Shown one piece after another: positions 44,498 to 53,951 of a stretch of 64,000 bases of DNA; positions within the stretch are counted from its first letter, which is position 1; every line of letters starts with the position of its first letter. The position numbers and the translations under genes were made by a program. The notes under the pieces were generated by a model. It made no database searches. It had not been told where the DNA came from and saw nothing but the letters and a program-made list of their open reading frames with translations. The stretch is from Pegoplata infirma (Eukaryota; Arthropoda; Insecta; Diptera; Anthomyiidae). The stretch is taken from positions 12,858,330 through 12,922,329 of the forward strand of contig OY992538.1 in NCBI GenBank assembly GCA_963921195.1, given 5' to 3'.

Positions 44498-45557
44498 GTA
44501 AAATCTTAGTTAAGATTTATTTAAGTATTTTTTATTACTTAAGTTAAATTCGATTTTTCGGTTTTACTTAAGTTAAAAAGAAAATATGCTAAAAATATGG
44601 TAACACAAGGTATTTATTTTGATTTGACAATTCAAAAAGAATACAAAAAAATAAAATAATAAAAATATACAAAACAAAAATTATGTAAAATAACGAAAAA
44701 TCGCACAAATGCTGTTATTTTCCGTTAAAATCTTTCACCGTGGGTATTGTTAGAACCTTAACATTTTAGAACGCGGCTAAGGGCATCATTAAAAAATACT
44801 CAAACCGCTTTACTTTGGATTTGCACACCAACAAACGTCTCCATGAAAATGTTGCTGTTATTTCCACCAAAACTTTTTTCGATTACGATTATGTTACCTA
44901 TTTGATAGGAAATCTCCGCCACTCTTAAATAAAAGGTATTTCCATAAAATAAAAAAATAATGTTTAAGAAATGTTAAAGCATCAAGTGGGTAACATAACC
45001 GGTAATCTTAATTCTTGTTGGAAATAACAGCAACCTTTTCATGGAGACGTTTACAACGATACATGGACAATCAGACGGACGAACAGTAGATCAGTATTCT
45101 TAAATGTGGGTCTGGGACAAATAATTTGGGTAATTACAATCTTCATCACATACTATTTTGATACCTGTACCACAGAGTGGTGTAGGTTATAATCACTCAA
45201 TTGCTCTTCTTTTCCAATACAATCATCTGCCTTGGGCCTTGTTAGAACCAAAACGATCAAGGCGCTAGGGTCATCATTGAAAAATGATCCACCCGCTTGA
45301 CTTCAGATTTCCACACCAACAAACGTTTTTATTATTTTCAACAAAATCTTGAGGAAAAAGATTGGATGTTACCCATTTGATGGGTCATGGATTTTAAAGG
45401 AAAAGAAGAGCAATTGTTGGATTTTTTTTTTTATGTTTTTATTATTAATTGAATTTTGTTTTGTACTTTTTTTTTTTTTTGAATTGTCAAATCAAAATAA
45501 ATTACTTAAGTAAAACTTAAGTTATGATAATAGATGACTTAAGTTTTACTTAAGTAG
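44498..45557. mobile_element. Element with ACTTAAGT terminal repeats
   Basis: Clusters of TTACTTAAGTTAAA at the left (44500-44580) and TTACTTAAGTAAAACTTAAG / ACTTAAGTTTTACTTAAGTA at the right (45502-45557). The interior has inverted CATGAAAATGTTGCTGTTAT / ATAACAGCAACCTTTTCATG arms and a DINE-B tail (45060-45192). Ends approximate. Confidence 0.55.
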
Positions 45558-45625
45558 AGAGGACCCGCGAAAGTATGGGGATTCTAAGAACCAAAAATGC
45601 CCTCCATTTTGCTATATCTGGCTTA

Positions 45626-46017
45626 TGGCGTTTTCTTTTCTGAAAAAAAATGTTTGCCTTTTTAGGGCAAACATTTTTAAAATGTTTAACATACCTAAAA
45701 AAAACCTATAAAAAATTGCATTTTATTTGACTGGAATAGAACACAACATACAGCAATAATCTGCCCTGTATTTTTAAACAGCTGTTTTGAGAAAACAACA
45801 TAGAAAAAGTCAGCTGTTGTATAAGGCAATTTCAACCCCGTGATTTTTTACGGGGTAAAAAGTGCAGTTTTTTTGTACTTTATAGGGCAGACATTTTTAG
45901 AAAAGAACACGATATTCTTTTAAGGGTTGACATTTTTTTAGAAAAGAACACAAAAACACAAATTTCGGGGCGAAATGCAAAAAAAAGGCACATTTTTTGC
46001 CAGAAAAGAAAACACCA
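45626..46017. mobile_element. PIF/Harbinger-like MITE (TTA duplication)
   Basis: TGGCGTTTTCTTTTCTG and CAGAAAAGAAAACACCA form terminal inverted repeats; TTA/TTA flanks. 392 bp, in RpL19 intron 2. The flanking TATATCTGGC...GTTTTCAAGATATCGCC is another dispersed repeat. Confidence 0.72.
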
Positions 46018-46122
46018 TTAGTTTTCAAGATATCGCCATTTTAAGTTTTTAAAAAAAATATGTGTTTATTGTAAAAAAAATGCTTTTTTTATCAATTGTA
46101 AATAGTTTTTTTAGGCATTTGT

Positions 46123-47738
46123 GCCGTTTCATTGGCATTACAAACAATGCCAATGCCAAAAAATTTCATTGGCAATAAATGCTAATGCTTTTTTTGGCGT
46201 TGGCATTAGTTCCAACTAATGCCAATGAAAATTCAATGCCAATTAAAAATTCCCATGATGGCTTTACTGGACTTAAACGACACCGCTCCAATTTTTTTTT
46301 TTTTTTTGTAGATAGTCCTTTTTATACTGATTTTAACAAAAAAAAAATCAGGAGACATATCGAGACCTTTGAACAACAAGTTTCTATTTGCTTAAAGAAA
46401 TGGGCACAAATAGAACCTTTTGGTCGTGATATTTCGATAGATATATCGCTTAATTGTTTTAAACAAAATTGCCCATAACTCGGCCAATTCATATACGATT
46501 AAGATGAATTTGATATCATTTGAAAGGTAATTCAAACACCTATTAAATAAAAATTTGCTCAAAATCAGTTAATCCAGAATGGGAGAACCAATTTTTACCA
46601 AATTTGTTCAATTTTAAAGGTATTTAAAAAATCTATTTGGAATCCAACGATACCAAATTCATCTTAATCGAATACCAAATTCATCTTAATCAAATTAGTA
46701 TTGAAGGAGATATGGGCAATTTCTCTTAAAACTTTGAATCGATATACAGTTCTAAAGTAGATGTAATTCGTTATCGACAAAGTCGACTATAAAAACCCCT
46801 TAATATTATCAATCGACTATCATTTAAAAAATGTTATAAAGGAAATTTTTCAAGATTTAGTTTATGCTTGATAGTTTTCAGATTGAGCAAATATTAAATG
46901 CGATACGAAGGTCGCGCTGTAAAATAAAATTATTTGTAGACGTTTTTTAGAAAAATTTTAAAAAATATTTCTAAGTTGAATTTTTTAATGCAGTGAAAAT
47001 TTATTAATTTTTATCGCCTCCAATTCTTCACCGCAAACGCCGCGGTGAATTCTTCACCAAAAATGCACAATAACTCTTGAACCAAAATATTGTTCCTAGA
47101 CCTACCGATTGACTAATAATAGCTTTTTGAATCGATTTAACCATGTCAGGAAACTGTTGATACAGGTTGCAATTTCAATTCAATCAAATTTAAAACTTAA
47201 GTGATTTTAAAAAAATTGCATCAAAGTTGGAAATCATCTGTCCCTGTTTAGACCTAGCCCCATACAAACGTCTTCTTTTAATTTGGCTCAAATAATTTTA
47301 TATTTTTAAAATTAGGAAATATTTAATTAAAATGTGTTGAAAGTGAGCTTTGGTATCATTGTAAAATTTGATTTTAATTGGGCTATTTTTGAATTCAGGC
47401 CTTTAGAAAAATTTAGGTCGATATTTAGTTTAATCGGTGTGTCGAAAGCATATTTCACTCAAATAGAAGCATATTTTAGTTAAATTTGGTTTTTGTATCT
47501 TTTCTAAACCTTTTAAAGGTGAAACAAAAGAATAATATAATTCCTCCGTGTTTGAACTTAAACACTGGGGTAGGGTATTATATGCTAGGTCTTGAGTGGC
47601 TCTTAATGTTCTTGCTTGTTTTGTGTTAACTTCTAAGCTACACATTTACAGCATAAAAAATATTTAAGTGCATATTTATTTTACAAAAAATATTTTTTTA
47701 TATAAATAATAAAATATTTGGTTTATTTTTTTTTCTAG
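46123..47738. other. RpL19 intron 2, 3' part
   Basis: 46123-46245 repeats the ATTGGCATT cluster. The rest is AT-rich with no recognisable element, except direct repeats such as CAAATTCATCTTAATC (46667-46690). No second gene seen. Confidence 0.5.
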
Positions 47739-48241
47739 GCCAAAACATCCGCAAATTGATTAAGGATGGTTTGATTATCAAAAAACCCGTGGTTGTACAC
47801 TCCCGCTATCGTGTCCGTAAGAACACTGAAGCTCGTCGCAAGGGTCGTCATTGTGGTTTTGGTAAACGCAAGGGTACAGCCAATGCTCGTATGCCCACAA
47901 AATTCTTGTGGATGCAACGTCAACGTGTACTCCGTCGTTTGTTAAAGAAGTACCGTGATAGCAAGAAAATTGATCGTCACTTGTACCATGACTTGTACAT
48001 GAAGTGCAAAGGTAATGTTTTCAAGAACAAGCGTGTCCTTATGGAATATATCCACAAGAAGAAGGCTGAGAAACAACGTAGCAAAATGTTGGCTGATCAA
48101 GCTGAAGCCAGAAGACAAAAGGTACGTGAGGCCCGTAAGCGCCGTGAGGAGCGTATTGCCAATAAGAAGCAGGAACTCATTCTATTGCACGCTAAAGAAG
48201 ATGAAATTGCTGCCCAAGCTGCCACTACTGGCAAAAAGTAA
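47739..48241 (+). CDS. RpL19: Ribosomal protein L19 (eL19), exon 3
   Basis: Main coding exon. It starts after TTTTTTTTCTAG, completes Arg (C|GC) and continues [40 protein letters not shown], then the long basic C-terminal helix rich in Arg/Lys ([20 protein letters not shown]) that projects from the large ribosomal subunit. TAA ends at 48241. The three exons total 615 nt, or 204 residues, matching the family (about 200 in flies). Intron 2 is 4.5 kb and hosts several MITEs, including a pair of TTAA elements. No frame disruptions; clearly functional. Confidence 0.98.
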
Positions 48242-48309
48242 ATTTTAAGAGCGTTGTAGTTTTTTTTAACGATCTGATGTTGATTATAGAAAAAAGAAAC
48301 TGTTTTTAT

Positions 48310-48315
48310 AATAAA
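48310..48315 (+). promoter_or_regulatory. Polyadenylation signal of RpL19
   Basis: AATAAA about 70 nt after the stop codon, between the stop codons of the convergent RpL19 and MAIP1-like genes, which are only 222 bp apart. Confidence 0.6.
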
Positions 48316-48361
48316 AACTAAAGTAATGTTAAAACAAAAGTGTTTATATTTTCATTTAAAA

Positions 48362-48367
48362 TTTATT
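48362..48367 (-). promoter_or_regulatory. Candidate polyadenylation signal of MAIP1-like gene
   Basis: TTTATT on the + strand (AATAAA on -), about 97 nt after the MAIP1-like stop codon. Confidence 0.4.
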
Positions 48368-48463
48368 TAAAAAATTATGAACGACCTACAAATCAAGAAA
48401 AAAAAAATTTTCTGATAAGAACAACAAAACTTTTATCCAAAAAAAGGTTATGAATTGAATCCA

Positions 48464-48907
48464 CTATTCTCTCTTTAATTCATTGATTAAATCAATTGGT
48501 TTGAAATGATTAACAACATTAACCGTCCAGTCGGACTCCTGACCCTTGGTGAACTCTTTGATGAAACGATAATTACAAACGAAAACTTTATCTTGATATT
48601 CCGGCAAAGTGCCCATATTCCAGGGTATTTCTTCGCCCGACTCACGCATTTCCTGAAGACCTCTGAGTACATGGAAGACCATAGTTATTTCTACCCATCT
48701 TTTTTGTGCCTCTTCATTAGTTTCATCAAAAATAATGCCAATTTGATAGGGAAATGTAAGATAGATGTCCGATTCTTTAACCTCTAATTGTCTTCTTTGT
48801 GATACCGACAATTTTTGTATAACTGGCTTAATTTCGGTTAGCGCTTCCGATGAAACTAGATTGTGAAGTGTTGTAAAATCACCATTCATTAATTTTGAGG
48901 AAATAAC
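48464..48907 (-). CDS. MAIP1-like mitochondrial protein (Tim44-like fold), exon 2
   Basis: C-terminal 147 residues of a protein I recognise as related to human MAIP1 (C2orf47), a matrix protein that assists m-AAA protease processing of the calcium uniporter regulator EMRE. The exon follows a CATTCCAG acceptor, opens VISSKLMNGDFTTLHNLVSS, continues EALTEIKPVIQKLSVSQRRQ, includes an FPYQIGIIFDE strand and ends with the conserved QESDWTVNVVNHFKPIDLIN. The 'EFT.G...DW' motif matches the MAIP1/Tim44-like C-terminus. The internal ATG at 48889 is not the start, because the frame continues to the acceptor. Product assignment rests on recalled similarity. Confidence 0.88.
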   Translation of the reverse strand, partial: VISSKLMNGDFTTLHNLVSSEALTEIKPVIQKLSVSQRRQLEVKESDIYLTFPYQIGIIFDETNEEAQKRWVEITMVFHVLRGLQEMRESGEEIPWNMGTLPEYQDKVFVCNYRFIKEFTKGQESDWTVNVVNHFKPIDLINELKRE

Positions 48908-48959
48908 CTGGAATGGTAAAATAATTTGTTTTTATTTAAAATCAAGCAAGGTTTGATTT

Positions 48960-49662
48960 ATGTGTATAACAACTAAAAAAATTAAATTCGACTGTGTCCA
49001 TGAATACCCTTTAAAATGCATTGCAATGCCTAAAACATTTAAATACTTTTTTTAAAATAAACAAGTAAAAAAGTTAAATTCGGCCTTGCCGAATGTAGTG
49101 ATACCCTCCACAATTTCAAAAGGATTATTGCAAAAAACTTTATTTTAAAGGAAATTACTTAAAAAAAAAAAAATTTTTTGAAAAAAAAATTTCCGCGAAA
49201 AAAGATTTTGGTAAAAAAAATCCTCGATTATTTTTTTTTTATCAAAAAATATATTCGTACTTGTTTAAATACCATTTGGTGTTTAATTATGTTCACATAT
49301 GTCAACCAGAAGCCGAATTAAAGCATTTTGTATTTTTAGGTTATGTTGAATGTACTGAAATTTTTGAGGTGTGCTTACATTTTCGTTCATAACTTTTGAA
49401 CCGCTGAACCGATATCGCTCAAATGTAATACCAAACTTCTCGGGAGAACTTTCAAGAAATATGTTAAGTTTCAGTCATCTCTGCAATATTTTGTCCGCGT
49501 TAGCATTTTCCACAGACAGACAGACGGACATCGCTTAAATGTCTTAAAGTCGATCGGACATCATGAATATATATAATTTATGGGGTCCCAGGCCGATATT
49601 TCGATGAGTTACAAACGGAATGACAAACTTATATATACCCTCTATCACTAAGTGGAGGGTAT
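48960..49662 (+). repeat. DINE-like repeat in MAIP1-like intron
   Basis: Two 5' ends in succession (48965 and 49064: AACAAGTAAAAAAGTTAAAT), the CTTTTGAACCGCTGAACCGA block, a short (GACA)n, and the 3' hairpin ending 49662. Confidence 0.75.
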
Positions 49663-49794
49663 AAAAAATTAAAAGATCGGAAGGTGTCACTAGGAAGACT
49701 TCGCTTGTAAGTATATACTTAAGTACAAGATTTTCCAAGTAATTCGGACCAACGTGCCGAACTTCAGGAGTCTTCACTGAACTTCAGAAGTCTA

Positions 49795-50175
49795 CACCAT
49801 TTCCAATTGTATTTTAGAAATTATCAATTGTATTTCAGAACTTATCAAATGTATTTCAGAAATAATCAATTGTATTTCAAAATTTTTTAATTTTATTTCA
49901 GAAATTATCAATTGTATTTCAGAATTTATTAATTGTATTTCAGAAATTATCAATTAATAAATTCTGAAATACAATTGATAATTTCTAAAATACAATTGAT
50001 AATATCTGAAATACAATTGATAAATTCTGAAATACAATTGATAAATTCTGAATTACAATTGATAAATTCTGAAAAAAATTTGATAAGTTCTGAAATACAA
50101 TTGATAACTTCTGAAATACAATCGATAAATTCTGAAATACAATTAATAACTTCTGAAAAACAATTGGAAATGGTG
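49795..50175. mobile_element. CAC-type MITE made of an inverted minisatellite (TA duplication)
   Basis: Ends CACCATTTCCAATTGT / ACAATTGGAAATGGTG, TA/TA flanks. The interior is about 7 units of AATTATCAATTGTATTTCAG, then about 9 inverted units, meeting near 49950: a 380-bp hairpin. The Ile/Gln/Leu/Ser repeat frame inside is an artefact. Confidence 0.85.
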
Positions 50176-50253
50176 TAGATCTATTATTTTGGGTTATATC
50201 ATGGCCTCTCAGACGGATATCGCTAGAATGTCTTAGAATCGATTACTGATCAA

Positions 50254-50826
50254 TAGGGATGAGATTTTCATGCACTAAAAAATCGAAAATATGCGCTTAA
50301 AATATGCGCTAAAAAATTCAAAATATGCACTAAAAAACCTAAAAATATGCACTAAAAAAATAAAATGTGTGCAATAAAAATATTGCTTTCATAGGAAAAA
50401 ACTTTTTAAAAGGCAAAAAAGTAACGCCGGGCTTAAATACTAACATTTAAAACTTTATAAAAGCAAGATTTTTCAGAAATTAAGACAATCTATAAAAAAA
50501 TTTGAAAGAAAAATAATAATTTTTCTTATTTTCAAAATTAATTTTTAAAATTTGAAATAGTTTTTAAAATAAATTTCAATTTGTGTTTTTGCTAATTAAT
50601 GCCAAAATATGCAAAAATATGCACTTAAAAGTTGGAAATATGCACAAAATATGCCCTTAAAACCAAAATATGCAAAAATATGCATTTTCATCAAAATATG
50701 CAAAAATATGCAAAAACAAATCGATGCCATTTTAACTCAAAAATCTTGATTCGGAAACATAATTGGTCGATATCGTTTTTAGACTATCTACAAAAATCAT
50801 GCATTTGCATGGAAATCTCATCCCTA
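50254..50826. mobile_element. hAT-type element with 8-bp duplication
   Basis: TAGGGATGAGATTTTCATGC and GCATGGAAATCTCATCCCTA; the duplication CTGATCAA at 50246-50253 and 50827-50834. The interior AAAATATGCACTAAAAA repeats match the hAT at 27465-30613. Confidence 0.9.
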
Positions 50827-50836
50827 CTGATCAATA

Positions 50837-51575
50837 ACACAGTGCAACATTCTAAATCGGAATGGAATGAAACCAAAAGCAAATGAAAGTTGACATGTTT
50901 TAAAACAAAACCGTCAGGAGTTTTTTTTTTGAAGTTGGTGAACTTTTGTCTATTACACCGTCCGACAGCCAATATTAAACATGAACCGGATGATATACGT
51001 CTGAAAGTAGAGATCAAATGGAGTAAAACTGGATTTACAATTTCATTTCGTGATTCTGTTTTCTTTTAAAAGGACTTCAAAGTTTTAAAGGATACATTTT
51101 GAAAAATATTTCTGAGATATTTGTACTTGTCCTATGGTGGCACTGGTGATAGCAAATGAAAGAGGAAGATCACACCTAATTTTTCCATTTTTTTATTTTG
51201 CCATGTGAATAAAGTCATTTGAAAACTTTGTCGAAATATTTTTTGGAAAATTTTGAACGACATTGAAGGATAAAGTTTTGAAAGGACGTAACTTACCTCC
51301 TTTTTCGTGATATGTAAAAATAATAAAATATAAAAATTAGGGGAGATCCTCCTTTTTCATTTCATATCACTAGTCCTCTAAAACTTTAAAGTCCTTTTAA
51401 AAGGAAACAGGATCACGAAATGAAAAACTGTAAATGCAGTTTTACTACATTTAGTCCCTAGTATATTATCCAGTTCGTGTTTAACGACTTTTTTCATTTT
51501 TGTCGGACGGTGTAAATGCCACTCCGATTTAGATTCATCCCACTCCGATTCGGAATGTTGGATTTAGAGTAACAG
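50837..51575. mobile_element. Foldback holding a CAC MITE
   Basis: CACAGTGCAACATTCTAAAT and CGGAATG at the left oppose CCGATTCGGAATGTTGGATT and ACAGTGT at the right. The CAC element 50956-51512 splits it. Ends approximate. Confidence 0.55.
50956..51512. mobile_element. CAC-type palindromic MITE (TA duplication)
   Basis: CACCGTCCGACA / TGTCGGACGGTG ends, TA/TA flanks. The arms continue (TTCATTTCGTGATTCTGTTT / AACAGGATCACGAAATGAA; TTAAAAGGACTT). Confidence 0.82.
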
Positions 51576-52079
51576 TGTAATATATGTAAATACTTTATGT
51601 GGTCATTTACCGATGTTTCGATGCGATACACACGGAATGGCAAAGTGAGTATACCCCCATACTGTAGTTGGAGGGTATAAAAATGAAGTCAAGAAAAAAT
51701 GTTTGTTCCTTAAGGACATGTGACATGTCCAATGATTTTTCGAGGTTTGAGACATTTTTTCACAAAAGTGATAGATGTTTTTATGTAAAATGTGTAAGGT
51801 CTGTGATATGTCACAGGGAGGTAGTTCTGTGATGTGCCACAACGAACACCTGTAGTGTGTTTTCTTGCTATTACACACTGTCTAGATTAGCAACCACCAC
51901 TAAGCAATTCGATGTCACATTTGCAAACGCCAAACTCGATGGTAAGCATCATTTTGACATTGGATTGTTTGCAATCTATAATAGAGCTGGTGCTCTACCA
52001 TCAATTGTATACCATCATTTTGACGTATGATAATAGTGGTGGTTGTAAATTTAGACACTATGTTACAAAACTCCCATAC

Positions 52080-52580
52080 CTGCATTGCTTTTTTGGCTCC
52101 TTGACAAAAATCACGTATATTAAATTCTCGATCCATATACGGTCTTATAATAAATTGTACCATTATCCAATTTTTAATGGTATTTAACATGGACGGCCAC
52201 ATTATTTCAGGAAAATCCATTAAACGAGGTAGCGTACGTCCCTGACCATGTTCAGGCATTTGTTTATTATCCTCATCTTGATCATTCTCATTATTCGTTT
52301 TCTTTATATTATCCTCCTTTTCTGCTGGTTTAGGTGATATATTAGAATATGCCCGAACTTGAGTATATCTTCCCAGTTCCAAAAGTTTAACACCACAATT
52401 GTAGTTGTTGGTGGTGGTGGCGGCGGCGGCGGCGATGTTGTTGTTAATCTGCCAATTGTTTATTTTTTCCTGTTGTTTACAACTTAAAGTTTTTAATCCT
52501 TTTATAGCACATTGCTGGTATGTTAAATTGGTTTTATATATTCTATTTAATATATTTAGATTTTTAACAGGTATATTCAT
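52080..52580 (-). CDS. MAIP1-like mitochondrial protein, exon 1
   Basis: N-terminal 167 residues from ATG at 52580. The start (MNIPVKNLNILNRIYKTN) lacks acids and is rich in basic/hydroxylated residues, consistent with a mitochondrial presequence. A low-complexity stretch with five Ala and three Thr (GCC/ACC repeats) and an acidic Asn/Asp/Glu linker follow. The conserved part begins near NWIMVQFIIRPYMDREFNI and runs to DFCQGAKKAMQ, ending in phase 0 at a GTATGG donor. The total product is 314 residues (human MAIP1 about 290). The intron (48908-52079) contains DINE copies and four nested elements. A hAT insertion sits about 100 bp upstream of this start. Confidence 0.87.
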
Positions 52581-52688
52581 TACGCAAAATATGTGAAAAT
52601 AGGAAATTTCTAAAAAATTGATTATATGAAAACACGGTGCAAAAAAAATATAAAACTGTCAAAACATTAAAAAAAAAATTGTGAGGAG

Positions 52689-53177
52689 CACTGTTGCCAA
52701 GTTGGAGGTTTTCCCGCTAAATCTAGCGCTTTTTGTTTAGATTTAGCGGGGGAAAATTGGTTTTAGCGGGAACGGTGCTTTAGCGGGAAAATCTAGCGCT
52801 TTTTATTTGGATTTAGTGGGACAAATTTAGAGGTTTTTTCCATTTTTTCAATCGAAAACGCCAAGTTTGTCGAATTTTAGCGCTTTTTTTGTAACTTAGC
52901 GGGAGAATTTTGTATTTTCCCGCTAAAATTTTTTCGGCGGTTTCTTGCGCGTTTTTAATGAAAAGTAAATTTTCATAAAAAAAATAATTTGGAGGTTTTT
53001 TTTTTTAATTTTTCTTTTTTGTCAATCAAAAATGCCAAGTTTTTCGGTTTTCAGCGCTTTTTTTTTGTAATTTAGCGGGAAAATTTTAAATTTTCCCGCT
53101 AAATTAATTTTTGGCGGTTTCTAGCGCTTTTTTCGTGAAATTTAGAGGTTTTTGGTTAAAAATAGTTGGCAACAGTG
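52689..53177. mobile_element. hAT-type MITE upstream of MAIP1-like gene
   Basis: CACTGTTGCCAA / TTGGCAACAGTG termini with the perfect duplication GTGAGGAG (52681-52688, 53178-53185). The interior is repeats of TTAGCGGGAAAAT and CTAGCGCTTTTT. It lies 109 bp from the MAIP1-like start codon, in or next to its promoter. Confidence 0.9.
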
Positions 53178-53951
53178 GTGAGGAGTTGTATTATTTTAGT
53201 AGTAGACAGACGCGACACTTTTCTATTGTATTTATTTTTCATTCACAATGGCAAGAAACGTATCAGACCATACACGCAAAAAAACTAGGGTCAGATTGAG
53301 GAATCCTACTTGGTGACATATTTTTATATAGGTACATACACTCATAGAAATATCTTAGTAGAAAAATTAGTAAACCCATTGTAGATCAAGTTTTACAGAA
53401 TATTGCCGTATTCAACAAAAATTAATGTTGATATCGTTGAATAATCAGTAAAGTTGAATCAAATCTTTGCATCGTTTATACAGAATTCAATAGATAAAAC
53501 CAAAAAAGAAAAAACAACCCTGTTCGTTCATTTTTGTATTATCAAGTTGGTAGCAATGCATTGCAATGTGAAATTTGTTTGTCTCTTATAAAATTATTTT
53601 ATGTGTTTGTTTCTTATAAAAATATTTAATATTATAAAAATAAATTAAAATAGGATCTGATGATCAGATTCTGATCTGTAAATATTTGTTAAGTAATAAA
53701 ATACATTGTTTACTTTATGTATTTATACTATATTATACTTTTGTTTGTTTTTTTTTTTAAGGCTTTTGATTTGGTGTCATTAGAAAACTGGAGAATGGCT
53801 TACGAGTGCAAAACATAAATAAACGAAGTGTGTGAAAATCTTGTGGTGAAATATTGCAGCTTAAAAAGCCGGTGATAATTCTAAAAAATATTGTGATTTT
53901 TACTTAATAAAAGAATATTAACAAATAACAACAAGCTTTTTTTTATTAATA

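Larger units (their letters stand above)
50178..51680 (+). repeat. DINE-like 3' part split by nested elements
   Basis: AGACGGATATCGCTAGAATG (50210) continues after the insertions at 51580 with ATACTTTATGTGGTC and ends TAGTTGGAGGGTATAAAAA. Insertions: hAT 50254-50826 and a foldback about 50837-51575 holding the CAC MITE 50956-51512. Confidence 0.7.

Noticed and set aside
48506..48787. Plus-strand 93-codon frame
   Set aside because: Antisense shadow of the well-supported MAIP1-like exon.
49933..50178. 81-codon repetitive frame (NSEIQLI units)
   Set aside because: It is a by-product of the 21-22-bp minisatellite in the TA-flanked MITE, having a multiple-of-three unit in this stretch.
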